64,000 nucleotides of DNA from the NCBI RefSeq assembly GCF_000621165.1, contig NZ_JHZA01000001.1:372001-436000 (forward strand), given 5' to 3'. The notes below the pieces were generated by a model. It was not told the DNA's origin. It saw only the letters and a program-made list of their open reading frames with translations, and made no database searches. This document shows, piece after piece, positions 23,838 through 34,410 of this stretch (positions are counted from its first letter, which is position 1; each line of letters starts with the position of its first letter). The position numbers were made by a program, and so were the translations under genes. The DNA is from Enterovibrio calviensis DSM 14347 (GTDB taxonomy: Bacteria; Pseudomonadota; Gammaproteobacteria; Enterobacterales; Vibrionaceae).

Positions 23838-25130
23838 TTACAGCCCTTTTAGCCACGCATCCATAGCAGCAGAAGTGCCTTTGTTTTTGCGCTTTTTCTT
23901 ACCCGTGCCTTCTGGCTTTGCCATTGGCTTTTCTTCCGCTAGTAGGGCTTCAACCGCAGCTTCATCAACTTCAAACCCTTCAACTTGCTCACGCTCTAAT
24001 CGGATTTTGTTTTTCTTCTCGATGATTTTGAAGTGGTGATAATCTTCATGATCGATCAGCGAAAGCGCCAAACCCACTTCGCCAGCACGGCCGCTTCGGC
24101 CAATGCGGTGCATGTAATCGGCAGGGCTTCGTGGTAAATCAAAGTTGATCACAACCGGCAGCTTTTCAATGTCTAAACCACGGGCAGCAATGTCAGTGGC
24201 AATCAATACATCAATGTCGCCGGCTTTAAAGCCTTCAAGCACACGAGTACGCGAAGCTTGTGCTTTGTCGCCATGGAATACTTCAGCGGTGATGCCACGT
24301 TTCGCCAATTTGTCTGCAAGGTGCTCACAAGCTTTTTTAGCGTTAACGAAAATCAGTGCTTGTCGCCAATCGTGCTCGTGGATCATATGTGCGAGTACGG
24401 CGGTTTTCTCGCCTTGGTTAACGGTGAAAACGCGCTGAACCAAGGTGCTCGCATCTGCACTTTGCAGTTGAAGCTCGATAGGGTCGTTAAGCAAGGTCTG
24501 AGTAAGCGTTTGAACTTGTTCTGGGAAGGTGGCAGAAAACAATAAGGTCTGCTTTTGCTTCGGCAACATGTCTAACAGTGATGAAAGCTCTTCGGTAAAG
24601 CCGAGGCTCAACATGCGGTCAGCTTCATCCAAAACCAGCGTTTTCACGCGATCAAGTTTGATGGCATTGCTTGAAATCAAATCCAGCAAACGACCTGGGG
24701 TGGCAACAAGAATGTCTGTACCGCCGCGAAGCGCAAGCATTTGGGTGTTGGCTGAAACGCCACCAAACACAGCAACAGTTTTCACCGCGCCGTTAAAATG
24801 CACTGCGTAAGATTTGATGCTGTCTGCTACTTGTTTTGCCAGCTCACGGGTTGGTACTAAGACCAGCCCAGTAACAAAGTTGCCTTTGCCGCTTTTAGGC
24901 TTATTGCTTTGCTGTTCAACAATTTGTTGAAGCATTGGCAATGCAAAAGTGGCTGTCTTCCCTGAACCAGTGTTCGCGCCTGCAATCAGGTCGCGTCCTG
25001 CCAATACGCTTGGGATCGCTTGCGCTTGGATCGGTGTTGGCTGTTGATATTCCAACTCTGTTAAACGTGCTAACAGAGGGGAAATGAGGCCAAGTTCAGT
25101 AAAGTTGGCTGGCGTCTTTGCAGTAGTCAT
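23838..25130 (-). CDS. DEAD-box ATP-dependent RNA helicase, RhlE-like
   Basis: This 430-residue helicase has all core motifs: Q motif near residue 30 (YQQPTPIQ), GANTGSGKT (I), PTRELA (Ia), TPGR, DEAD (II), SAT (III), and C-terminal HRIGRSGR (VI). The tail is short and rich in Lys and Glu, ending KKKRKNKGTSAAMDAWLKG. This architecture is that of the RhlE/SrmB group, involved in ribosome assembly or RNA decay. No clear ribosome site precedes the ATG at 25130. The gene stands alone on the minus strand and reads into the repeat element. Confidence 0.9.
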   Translation of the reverse strand: MTTAKTPANFTELGLISPLLARLTELEYQQPTPIQAQAIPSVLAGRDLIAGANTGSGKTATFALPMLQQIVEQQSNKPKSGKGNFVTGLVLVPTRELAKQVADSIKSYAVHFNGAVKTVAVFGGVSANTQMLALRGGTDILVATPGRLLDLISSNAIKLDRVKTLVLDEADRMLSLGFTEELSSLLDMLPKQKQTLLFSATFPEQVQTLTQTLLNDPIELQLQSADASTLVQRVFTVNQGEKTAVLAHMIHEHDWRQALIFVNAKKACEHLADKLAKRGITAEVFHGDKAQASRTRVLEGFKAGDIDVLIATDIAARGLDIEKLPVVINFDLPRSPADYMHRIGRSGRAGEVGLALSLIDHEDYHHFKIIEKKNKIRLEREQVEGFEVDEAAVEALLAEEKPMAKPEGTGKKKRKNKGTSAAMDAWLKGL

Positions 25131-25216
25131 TCAGATAAATGCTCGAAGCTATAATGTTAGCCGGACATTTTAGTGTATTTCGGGCCTCTTCAGTTAGTGA
25201 TATTGATCACTTAGGG

Positions 25217-26671
25217 TTAGTGAGAGACTTCAAGCAAGGCTCGATAGCATTCAGTTTCCTCATCAAACTCGAACGTTAGCGTATTTTTGATGCTCGCGAG
25301 TTCGTCATCTTGATAGTGTGAAACGTAGAGCAATTGGCTAAGGTTTTCTTTGGCGATGAGTTCTAGGGTGTTTTTCATCAGCCGACGCCCGAGGTAATCC
25401 AAGCCTTGATATGGCTCGTCCAAAATCAGCAAGGTGGGTTGTTTCACGATGGCGCGAGCGATCAGCAGTAGACGCTGTTGACCGTACTCCAATTTACGAA
25501 ACGGCGTTTTGATGTATTGGCTCATGTGTAAGATAGCCAACCACTCTTTGGCGAGTTCACGCTCTTTGATGGTCGGTTGGTTATACAAGCCAATGGAATC
25601 GTAAAAACCAGAAAGGATCACCTCTAAGGCGCTGCAATTGACACGGTATTGCAGATGCAATGCTGACGACACCATGCCGATGTGCTTTTTAATTTCCCAG
25701 ATAGTTTCGCCCGAACCACGTTGCTTGCCGAATATGTGAATGTCGTTGCTGTAGCACTGCGGGTGGTCGCCAAAGATCATGCCGAGTAGGGTGCTTTTCC
25801 CACAACCATTCGGGCCTTTTACATGCCAGTGCTGACCTTTGTCGATGCGCCAATTTACATCGGTGAAAATGGTTTTGGCGGTGTATTCGACATGCCCGTT
25901 TTTCAATTCAAAAATCGGATTCTCAAACGGGGTCGAATGCTGGTGGCGGCGAATTAACGCCATCATGTGGTCGCTTTGTTCTTCCGACTGCGCTTTGAGT
26001 TGGGCAATAACTGGGTGTGCGTTCCACGCGTTTCTGTCCATTAGCCCATCAAGCTTTCCGTGATTGAACAAGGCAATGTGGTCCACCCACTCAGGCATGT
26101 CTTCTTCGCGGGCAAACGTCACGATCATTTGCACGGTTTGTGACAGTGTGGCTAGGTAGCTTGCAAGTGACGTGCGATGGGCAAGATCAAGGCCGCTGAA
26201 AGGATTATCAAGCACGACCAAATCAGGTTGAGTCGCGAGTGCTCTGGCTAGCATCACGCGGCGGGTTTCTCCAGTCGACAGCACACGAAAACCGCTGTCA
26301 GCTAGGTGAGTCAGGTCAAGGTCTTCAATCAAGGTGCGAGTGAGTGACTCATCTTGGCTGTTCTCATGAATCAAATCGAAAACGCGAGTGCCCATGTCGA
26401 TGCGGTCGAGAAAGTCAGTGTCGTCTTTGGCGATTTCCTCGTCTAACAGACGCTGCTGTTCAACCAAAGATACTTGAGCAATGTTGCCATGGCTTGCTGC
26501 TATGGTTCCCTCATAGGCGAGTTCATGACAGAGCATGCCGCCAAGCAATGAGCCGATATCCCCTTCTGAACTGAATACAGCCCAAGACTGGTGATGTTCA
26601 ATAGCCCAGTTATCGATGTTTAGTGTCGACGTTGCGCCGTTTGCCGTCACCTGATTGAAACGAATTTCCAT
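25217..26671 (-). CDS. ModF/PhrA-like double ABC ATPase
   Basis: This 484-residue protein has two ATP-binding domains and no membrane part, as in ModF (photorepair protein PhrA, 490 residues). Domain 2 is intact: [47 protein letters not shown]. Domain 1 has a degenerate P-loop (SSEGDIGSLLGG, lacking the GKS Lys) and Walker B LDNPFSG with Asn in place of the catalytic Glu, while its signature LSTGETRRVMLARAL is kept. So domain 1 probably binds but does not hydrolyse ATP. The ATG at 26671 is chosen from an AAGGA site 12 bases upstream and the family start; a longer frame begins with GTG at 26806 through a pentanucleotide tract. No molybdate genes are near, and the role is unclear. Confidence 0.85.
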   Translation of the reverse strand: MEIRFNQVTANGATSTLNIDNWAIEHHQSWAVFSSEGDIGSLLGGMLCHELAYEGTIAASHGNIAQVSLVEQQRLLDEEIAKDDTDFLDRIDMGTRVFDLIHENSQDESLTRTLIEDLDLTHLADSGFRVLSTGETRRVMLARALATQPDLVVLDNPFSGLDLAHRTSLASYLATLSQTVQMIVTFAREEDMPEWVDHIALFNHGKLDGLMDRNAWNAHPVIAQLKAQSEEQSDHMMALIRRHQHSTPFENPIFELKNGHVEYTAKTIFTDVNWRIDKGQHWHVKGPNGCGKSTLLGMIFGDHPQCYSNDIHIFGKQRGSGETIWEIKKHIGMVSSALHLQYRVNCSALEVILSGFYDSIGLYNQPTIKERELAKEWLAILHMSQYIKTPFRKLEYGQQRLLLIARAIVKQPTLLILDEPYQGLDYLGRRLMKNTLELIAKENLSQLLYVSHYQDDELASIKNTLTFEFDEETECYRALLEVSH

Positions 26672-26710
26672 GTTGGTTGTACGTCCTTGTTTGCTTGGGT
26701 ATACGATGTG

Positions 26711-26775
26711 CTGTGCTGTGCTGTGCTGTGCTGTGCTGTGCTGTGCTGTGCTGTGCTGTGCTGTGCTGTGCTGTG
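26711..26775. repeat. Pentanucleotide simple-sequence repeat, 13 units
   Basis: CTGTG is repeated 13 times without error (CACAG on the coding strand of the ModF-like gene), flanked by the imperfect units ATGTG and CTCTG. It lies 40 bases upstream of the start codon. A 5-base unit is prone to slippage and is not a multiple of three, so it is a contingency-locus type of repeat. Confidence 0.95.
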
Positions 26776-26806
26776 CTCTGTCGTCCTTTTGGGCAAGGCT
26801 CCACAC

Positions 26807-26835
26807 AATATAAAAGACATTGTCGCTGATGTCGT
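26807..26835 (-). promoter_or_regulatory. Candidate promoter for the ModF-like gene
   Basis: On the minus strand TATATT (26812-26807) is preceded, after 17 bases, by ACGACA (26835-26830). The -10 matches 5/6, the -35 matches 4/6. Transcription would begin near 26800, so the whole CACAG tract would be in the untranslated leader. This is a guess from sequence only. Confidence 0.35.
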
Positions 26836-27626
26836 GCCTGCGATTGAGAAATGTTAACGCGTAGAGATTGGGTGATTGAAATGGCGAAAATTTATGTAGT
26901 TAGCGTGAGTGGAAAGAATGAAATATATGGTTGATTTTATATTTAACTGTTGGGCGGTGAAATTAAAGTTAGGAGAGATTTGTGATATTAATGAAGTGGG
27001 AGTGAGAGGGCGAGAAATAAAAAGGACAGGTAAGATAGAGTCCGCATAGAAATAACCCTTACCTGTCCATAATGCAAAGTCGCATCTAAAGTTTTGCTTA
27101 TTGCAAAGAACATCCCTGTGTATTTACCAAAATGTCATGAAAGGTAAAAATGTTGGCAGTGAATCTTGGAGCAATCAATGACTTGCTCTGGTGTTTCGTG
27201 TTTTTTGGCATCAAGCGCTAAGTGACTGATACTTAATGTCGTGCTCTCGCAAAGAACCGACTTCGCATGATGCTAAAGGGTTGCCAGCGGAGAAGAAATA
27301 CAGATAACTGCAACAACAAACCTGATGACCTGTTACTACAAAATACAGATAACCAGTACGACTTATACAGTGACCTGTTACGACAACTTCTTCGCCAGCG
27401 TTTTCGCTATGGGTTAATCTTTATTCAATTCGCGAATTTTTAAAAGGGATTTTTATCTCATCATGGCGATAGTGTTTATATATTGAAACAAGACTGTCAG
27501 TATATTTAATAGTCAAAGGCATGGCGGGCAACTTGTTGCCAAGGGATGCGGAAGGATAATCCAATTAAGCTAATGATTTTTAATGGTTAATATTTAAACA
27601 ATGTAAATGGGCGTGATTCAACCGTG
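26836..27626. other. Gene-poor 0.8-kb stretch with a terminator and a tandem duplication
   Basis: GGACAGGTAAG (27024-27034) pairs with CTTACCTGTCC (27058-27068); on the minus strand it is followed by TTTTTATT, so it is a terminator for leftward transcripts, over 500 bases beyond the GGDEF-EAL gene. A diverged 45-bp tandem repeat at 27297-27386 lies inside a 58-codon plus-strand frame (27267-27443) that has no ribosome site. A small RNA ending at the terminator is possible. No protein gene is supported. Confidence 0.5.
27019..27068 (-). terminator. Leftward terminator with an 11-bp stem
   Basis: The stem GGACAGGTAAG/CTTACCTGTCC encloses a 23-base loop and reads into TTTTT (27023-27019) on the minus strand. 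Confidence 0.65.
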
Positions 27627-29696
27627 TTAAACACATTTTTGCTCGATGGGTTGCTGCTGAATAACAAATGGCAAAAATGCAGCTAGGGACAGCGGTGTGG
27701 AGTAGTAGTAGCCCTGCGCGCAATCAAAACCTTGATTACGTAAGTAGGCAACTTGCTCAGGTGTTTCAACACCTTCCGCTACGACAGACATGTGAAGTTT
27801 GTCAGCAAGGTATTGTACGACGTTGAAAATGGCCTTGGCATCTTCATCTAGAGGCAGAGATTGCGTGAAGTGTTTGTCTATTTTTATTTGGTCAAAACCG
27901 TAAGTCATTAGGTATTCGAGTGACGCAAATCCTGTCCCAAAGTCATCAAGCGTGACGGTTACACCCGCATGTTTCAGCCATTGACGCACTTCGTTGCTCG
28001 ATGCGGTATCGAACATCTGTGAGGATTCGGTGATTTCAATATCAAGGTTTTTGAGCGGCACGCGATACTTGTCTGACGTGGTCACGAGGTCAGCGATAAA
28101 CCCTTCTGATACAAACTGCCTTGGTGATACGTTGACGCTGAATCGAAAGTCTTCTGGCAGTTCGTCCAGAACCTTGCTCATGTCTGAAAACGCGCGGCGC
28201 ATGACTTCTCGTCCTAATGCCACGATAAGACCTGTCCGTTCAGCTTCTTCGATAATTTCCACATGCGAGTGTACGCCACTGATATCTGGGTGAAGCCGTA
28301 AAAGGGCTTCACATCCGGTGACACGACCTGTTCCCATGCTCACTTTCGGTTGGTAAAGCAGCGTAAAGTTCTTCTTCTCGATCGTCTGTTGCAGTGCGTT
28401 GCGTACTTCTTCTTGTCGTATTTTGGCGAGATCTGCTTGTTTGTCATAAAAGCGAATGCACTTGCGCCCCCCATCTTTAGCAACATAGAGCGCGACGTCG
28501 GTTGCATGAAGAAGCTGCTGGGGGCTCTGACCATTTTTTGGGTAAGCCGCTACACCGATAGAACACGAAATACTCTGGGTGCCTCCCGGTAAGGCATCAC
28601 TGAGTGACACCGTGAGGATGGGAGTGATGATGTTAGTGATCTCTTCCTTATCTAAATCGCCGGGTAGGATGAATACGAACTCATCCCCTCCAGTACGGCT
28701 GATGGGCACATCTTTAGGGACGATTTTTTTGAGAGCGTTGGCGAGAGTGACTAGCAGTGCATCACCCGTTTGGTGGCCATATGCATCGTTATAGGAACCG
28801 AAATTATCGATATCGAGCGACACCACGTGGAAAACTGCATCTTGACTGCAACGCGTATTGAGTTCTGAGAGCAGTGCGCGTCGGTTTGTAACATTAGTAA
28901 GTGGATCTCTCTCCGACAGCGATTTCAGTTCTGCTTTGGTTTTCTCTAGATCCCTCATGTAGTTGAAAGCTTGCATGACGGAGTTGTTATATGCATCAAC
29001 CAAACGACCAAACTCATCACCGTGGTGGCCTTTGACTTTGCGTATTGTGGCGTTTTTGTGCCGGCTTAACTGCGCACTATTATCGATAGACTCGATAATA
29101 TTGGAAAGTGGGCGACCTATTTGTCTGTGAAAGAAAATCGAAAGGATAATTGCGACCAGCAAGACCTCGCCAAGCGTTGAAAGAGCAATGGTACCGACCA
29201 ATTCTAGAAATTCGCGTTGCGATGTTTGATAGTTGATTGACCCGATGAGATAGCCAACATTTTCATCAATGAACTGATTGTTCCTGTGGACAGGGAACAC
29301 GAGCGGATAGGTGATGGTGGCATTTGAAATGGTAGGAATAAGCCACTCTGTCCATGTGTTTTCGTCAGAATTAGACGTTGGCTGGGTGAGTTCGGCGATA
29401 ACGTCCTGATAGTTGTCGAGCAAGACAATATGTTTGAACAGGGTGTCGCTATCAAATCCTTTTAATAATGAATGACCTTGAGCTGAATCGAGATTGAACG
29501 CAGCATACGCAGCACTATCAACAATGCTCTCAAGGCGCAAACGCGCTGAATCTTCTTTTTGATCATTCAGTCGATTGAGCTGGATAGACGCAATAATGAC
29601 GCTGAGTAAAATCCCGCCAACCAAACTCACCAACATGACTGACGCAACAAATCGTTTAAGTAATGGGGCTTTTGGGCCGGAGAAGTTTTGTATCAT
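27627..29696 (-). CDS. Membrane-bound GGDEF-EAL protein (cyclic di-GMP turnover)
   Basis: This 689-residue inner-membrane protein has a first membrane segment (~residues 15-40), a periplasmic region of ~140 residues, a second membrane segment (~175-197), a HAMP linker, then GGDEF and EAL domains. The GGDEF active site is intact (RTGGDEFVF) but the I-site RxxD is not (PKDV), so product inhibition is likely lost. The EAL domain is also intact: CEALLRL, NVSPRQF, DDFGTGFASL, KIDKHF, EGVET. It can in principle both make and hydrolyse c-di-GMP. The ATG at 29696 has an AAGGAG site 9 bases upstream and overlaps the stop of the binding-protein gene by 4 bases, a translationally coupled pair. Confidence 0.9.
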   Translation of the reverse strand: MIQNFSGPKAPLLKRFVASVMLVSLVGGILLSVIIASIQLNRLNDQKEDSARLRLESIVDSAAYAAFNLDSAQGHSLLKGFDSDTLFKHIVLLDNYQDVIAELTQPTSNSDENTWTEWLIPTISNATITYPLVFPVHRNNQFIDENVGYLIGSINYQTSQREFLELVGTIALSTLGEVLLVAIILSIFFHRQIGRPLSNIIESIDNSAQLSRHKNATIRKVKGHHGDEFGRLVDAYNNSVMQAFNYMRDLEKTKAELKSLSERDPLTNVTNRRALLSELNTRCSQDAVFHVVSLDIDNFGSYNDAYGHQTGDALLVTLANALKKIVPKDVPISRTGGDEFVFILPGDLDKEEITNIITPILTVSLSDALPGGTQSISCSIGVAAYPKNGQSPQQLLHATDVALYVAKDGGRKCIRFYDKQADLAKIRQEEVRNALQQTIEKKNFTLLYQPKVSMGTGRVTGCEALLRLHPDISGVHSHVEIIEEAERTGLIVALGREVMRRAFSDMSKVLDELPEDFRFSVNVSPRQFVSEGFIADLVTTSDKYRVPLKNLDIEITESSQMFDTASSNEVRQWLKHAGVTVTLDDFGTGFASLEYLMTYGFDQIKIDKHFTQSLPLDEDAKAIFNVVQYLADKLHMSVVAEGVETPEQVAYLRNQGFDCAQGYYYSTPLSLAAFLPFVIQQQPIEQKCV

Positions 29697-30550
29697 CGTT
29701 CTTTCTCCTTTGCGGGTAATAGCACCTGACAAGAGCGCGGGTAGATTTTCTCGGGGTCGTTACCGACGCAAACTCGGTAAAGTGCCCCACTATCCACAAG
29801 CGAGCGGTAGGCCGTGGTCAATGCGTTGTGCATGGCAGGGTCTGAATCCAGACTGAGTGCCAGATTCAGGACCAATGGCTTGTCTCTGTCTCCTAGATAG
29901 AAGTAGGGGGTCAATCCACTATTGGCATTTTCGCTATAGGCATAGATGGACCAAAGACCAGTGACATAATCGCATTTCTGGGCGTTGAGCAGGGTGAGGT
30001 TAGCGGCGGGTCGGGCAATGCCGCCGCTGGCGGTACGATAGGCCGAAAGCACACTTCTGACAGAGAATAGATTTTTGTTCGCTTCAAAACCGAGGCTTTG
30101 AAGGTATTGGTAGGAATAAGTATCCAATTCAGAGCAAACACGAAACTGCTTGGCATCTTCTAATGAAGGAACATTAAGTTCGGAGCGGCTTTTCAAACCA
30201 ATGAGTGACGAGCGCTCTAGCGAATACAGAGCACCGATCCAAAGAAATTTCGTGGCGCGTTTTTCCGAATGAGCGAGTGAAAAAATCGCCACGTTTTTTT
30301 CTTTCTGTGCCTTTTTGTATGCGCGAGCCCATGGCATGACGTCAATGGTGGCGTCACTCATATTGGCTTCTTCTAGTATGGCTTTGACCATATCAACCGC
30401 TCTACCTTGGAAACCTCCGTTCGGACTGATCACTTGAAATGGGGGAAGGATTTCAGAAACAACGCGAAGAGGAGTGGCGGCTTGCGAGAAAGACGTAACA
30501 AGTAACCCAAACAAGATGGTGATAAAACGCTTAAAAAACAATGTAGTCAT
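29693..30550 (-). CDS. Periplasmic solute-binding protein, SBP family 3-like
   Basis: This 285-residue secreted protein begins MTTLFFKRFITILFGLLVTS with a signal peptide ending ...SFSQA. The body has the bilobal binding-protein pattern: LRVVSEILPPFQVISPNGGFQGRAVDMV (ligand-site start), IDVMPWARAYKKAQ and LSLDSDPAMHNALTTAYRSL. It lacks any transport partner and is coupled by a 4-base overlap to the GGDEF-EAL gene, so it probably senses a ligand for that protein rather than importing it. The start could also be the TTG two codons earlier (30556). Cys pairs (QFRVCSELD, NAQKCDY, YRVCVGND, RSCQVL) suggest disulfides. Confidence 0.8.
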   Translation of the reverse strand: MTTLFFKRFITILFGLLVTSFSQAATPLRVVSEILPPFQVISPNGGFQGRAVDMVKAILEEANMSDATIDVMPWARAYKKAQKEKNVAIFSLAHSEKRATKFLWIGALYSLERSSLIGLKSRSELNVPSLEDAKQFRVCSELDTYSYQYLQSLGFEANKNLFSVRSVLSAYRTASGGIARPAANLTLLNAQKCDYVTGLWSIYAYSENANSGLTPYFYLGDRDKPLVLNLALSLDSDPAMHNALTTAYRSLVDSGALYRVCVGNDPEKIYPRSCQVLLPAKEKER

Positions 30551-30747
30551 CCTCAATAGCCGCTAAAAACCGAGAAATGTAGGCAGAAAACCACAACGCT
30601 CGATGCTTTTATTTCAACCAATGTTAAGGAATTTATATGCGCTTGAGTGTCTCAATAGTGCTATTTATACACACTTAATTCACGTCGCGATAAAAGATAT
30701 GGAGAGAAAGTAATGGTGCGGATTATGGAAGAGGGCGTCGAGAACAC

Positions 30748-30780
30748 ACACGCCGCGATGGTCGCGGCGTGTTGGTTTTA
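30748..30780. terminator. GC-rich hairpin, possible terminator
   Basis: ACACGCCGCGA (30748-30758) pairs perfectly with TCGCGGCGTGT (30762-30772) around TGG, followed by TGGTTTTA on the plus strand. It lies in the 305-base gap between the binding-protein and glutaredoxin genes, and could end the glutaredoxin transcript or be a stable RNA structure. The rest of the gap contains only the promoter region of the binding-protein gene. Confidence 0.5.
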
Positions 30781-30855
30781 TTAGAGTTCAGATCTTTGAG
30801 TTTTGGAATTAAATCAGTGGCTTTGGCTGTTGATCAACCAAAGCTTGAGTGGGAT

Positions 30856-31119
30856 CTATTTGGAGAAATTCTCTTTGAAATAATCGATGATATCGTCTGA
30901 TTCATACATCCATTCTACTGAACCATCGTCATTAGCAATGCGAAGGCACGGAACCATGCTGCGACCGCCTTGTGAGACAAGTGCGTTGTAGGCTTCGCTG
31001 TCTGCACTAACGTCTACCAATTCAACATCAAGATTCATTAGCTTCAACGCGGCGCGTACTTTAATGCAGTACGGACAGAAGTTTCTGTGATAGAGGCTAT
31101 GAGCGCTTAGATTTGGCAT
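30856..31119 (-). CDS. Glutaredoxin-like thiol-disulfide protein
   Basis: This 87-residue thioredoxin-fold protein has the active site FCPYCIKVRAALKLMNLDVEL near residue 15 and a cis-Pro loop in SMVPCLRI. The dithiol CPYC and the ending EWMYESDDIIDYFKENF fit monodomain glutaredoxins that use glutathione. A second Cys follows the cis-Pro. It is on the same strand as lacZ, 88 bases below it, but its role is not linked to sugar metabolism. Confidence 0.85.
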   Translation of the reverse strand: MPNLSAHSLYHRNFCPYCIKVRAALKLMNLDVELVDVSADSEAYNALVSQGGRSMVPCLRIANDDGSVEWMYESDDIIDYFKENFSK

Positions 31120-31206
31120 GTTACTTCCTTATTTTTATATGATTTATACATTTTGCCTCTCAATAGACCTGACATCGAGACTTTTCCATTCACACGTCGA
31201 TTTGAG

Positions 31207-34389
<3,183 letters not shown>

Positions 34390-34394
34390 TCATT

Positions 34395-34410
34395 TTCACA
34401 CTAGTGTGAA
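34395..34410. repeat. Perfect palindrome at the alpha-galactosidase stop codon
   Basis: TTCACACTAGTGTGAA is a perfect 16-bp palindrome covering the last four codons and stop of the alpha-galactosidase gene, 93 bases upstream of lacZ. It could be a hairpin or a regulatory site for lacZ, or chance. Confidence 0.35.

Noticed and set aside
26711-26775. CRISPR-like array
   Set aside because: The repeat is a 5-base tandem without spacers.
26672-26806. N-terminal extension (AQHST repeats) of the ModF-like protein
   Set aside because: The GTG start has no ribosome site, the repeats are the pentanucleotide tract read in phase, and the family start is at 26671; kept only as a phase-variation note.
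27100-27260. RyhB-like small RNA on the minus strand
   Set aside because: Only a short AGCACGACATT match was seen, without the rest of the conserved core; a terminator alone is not enough.
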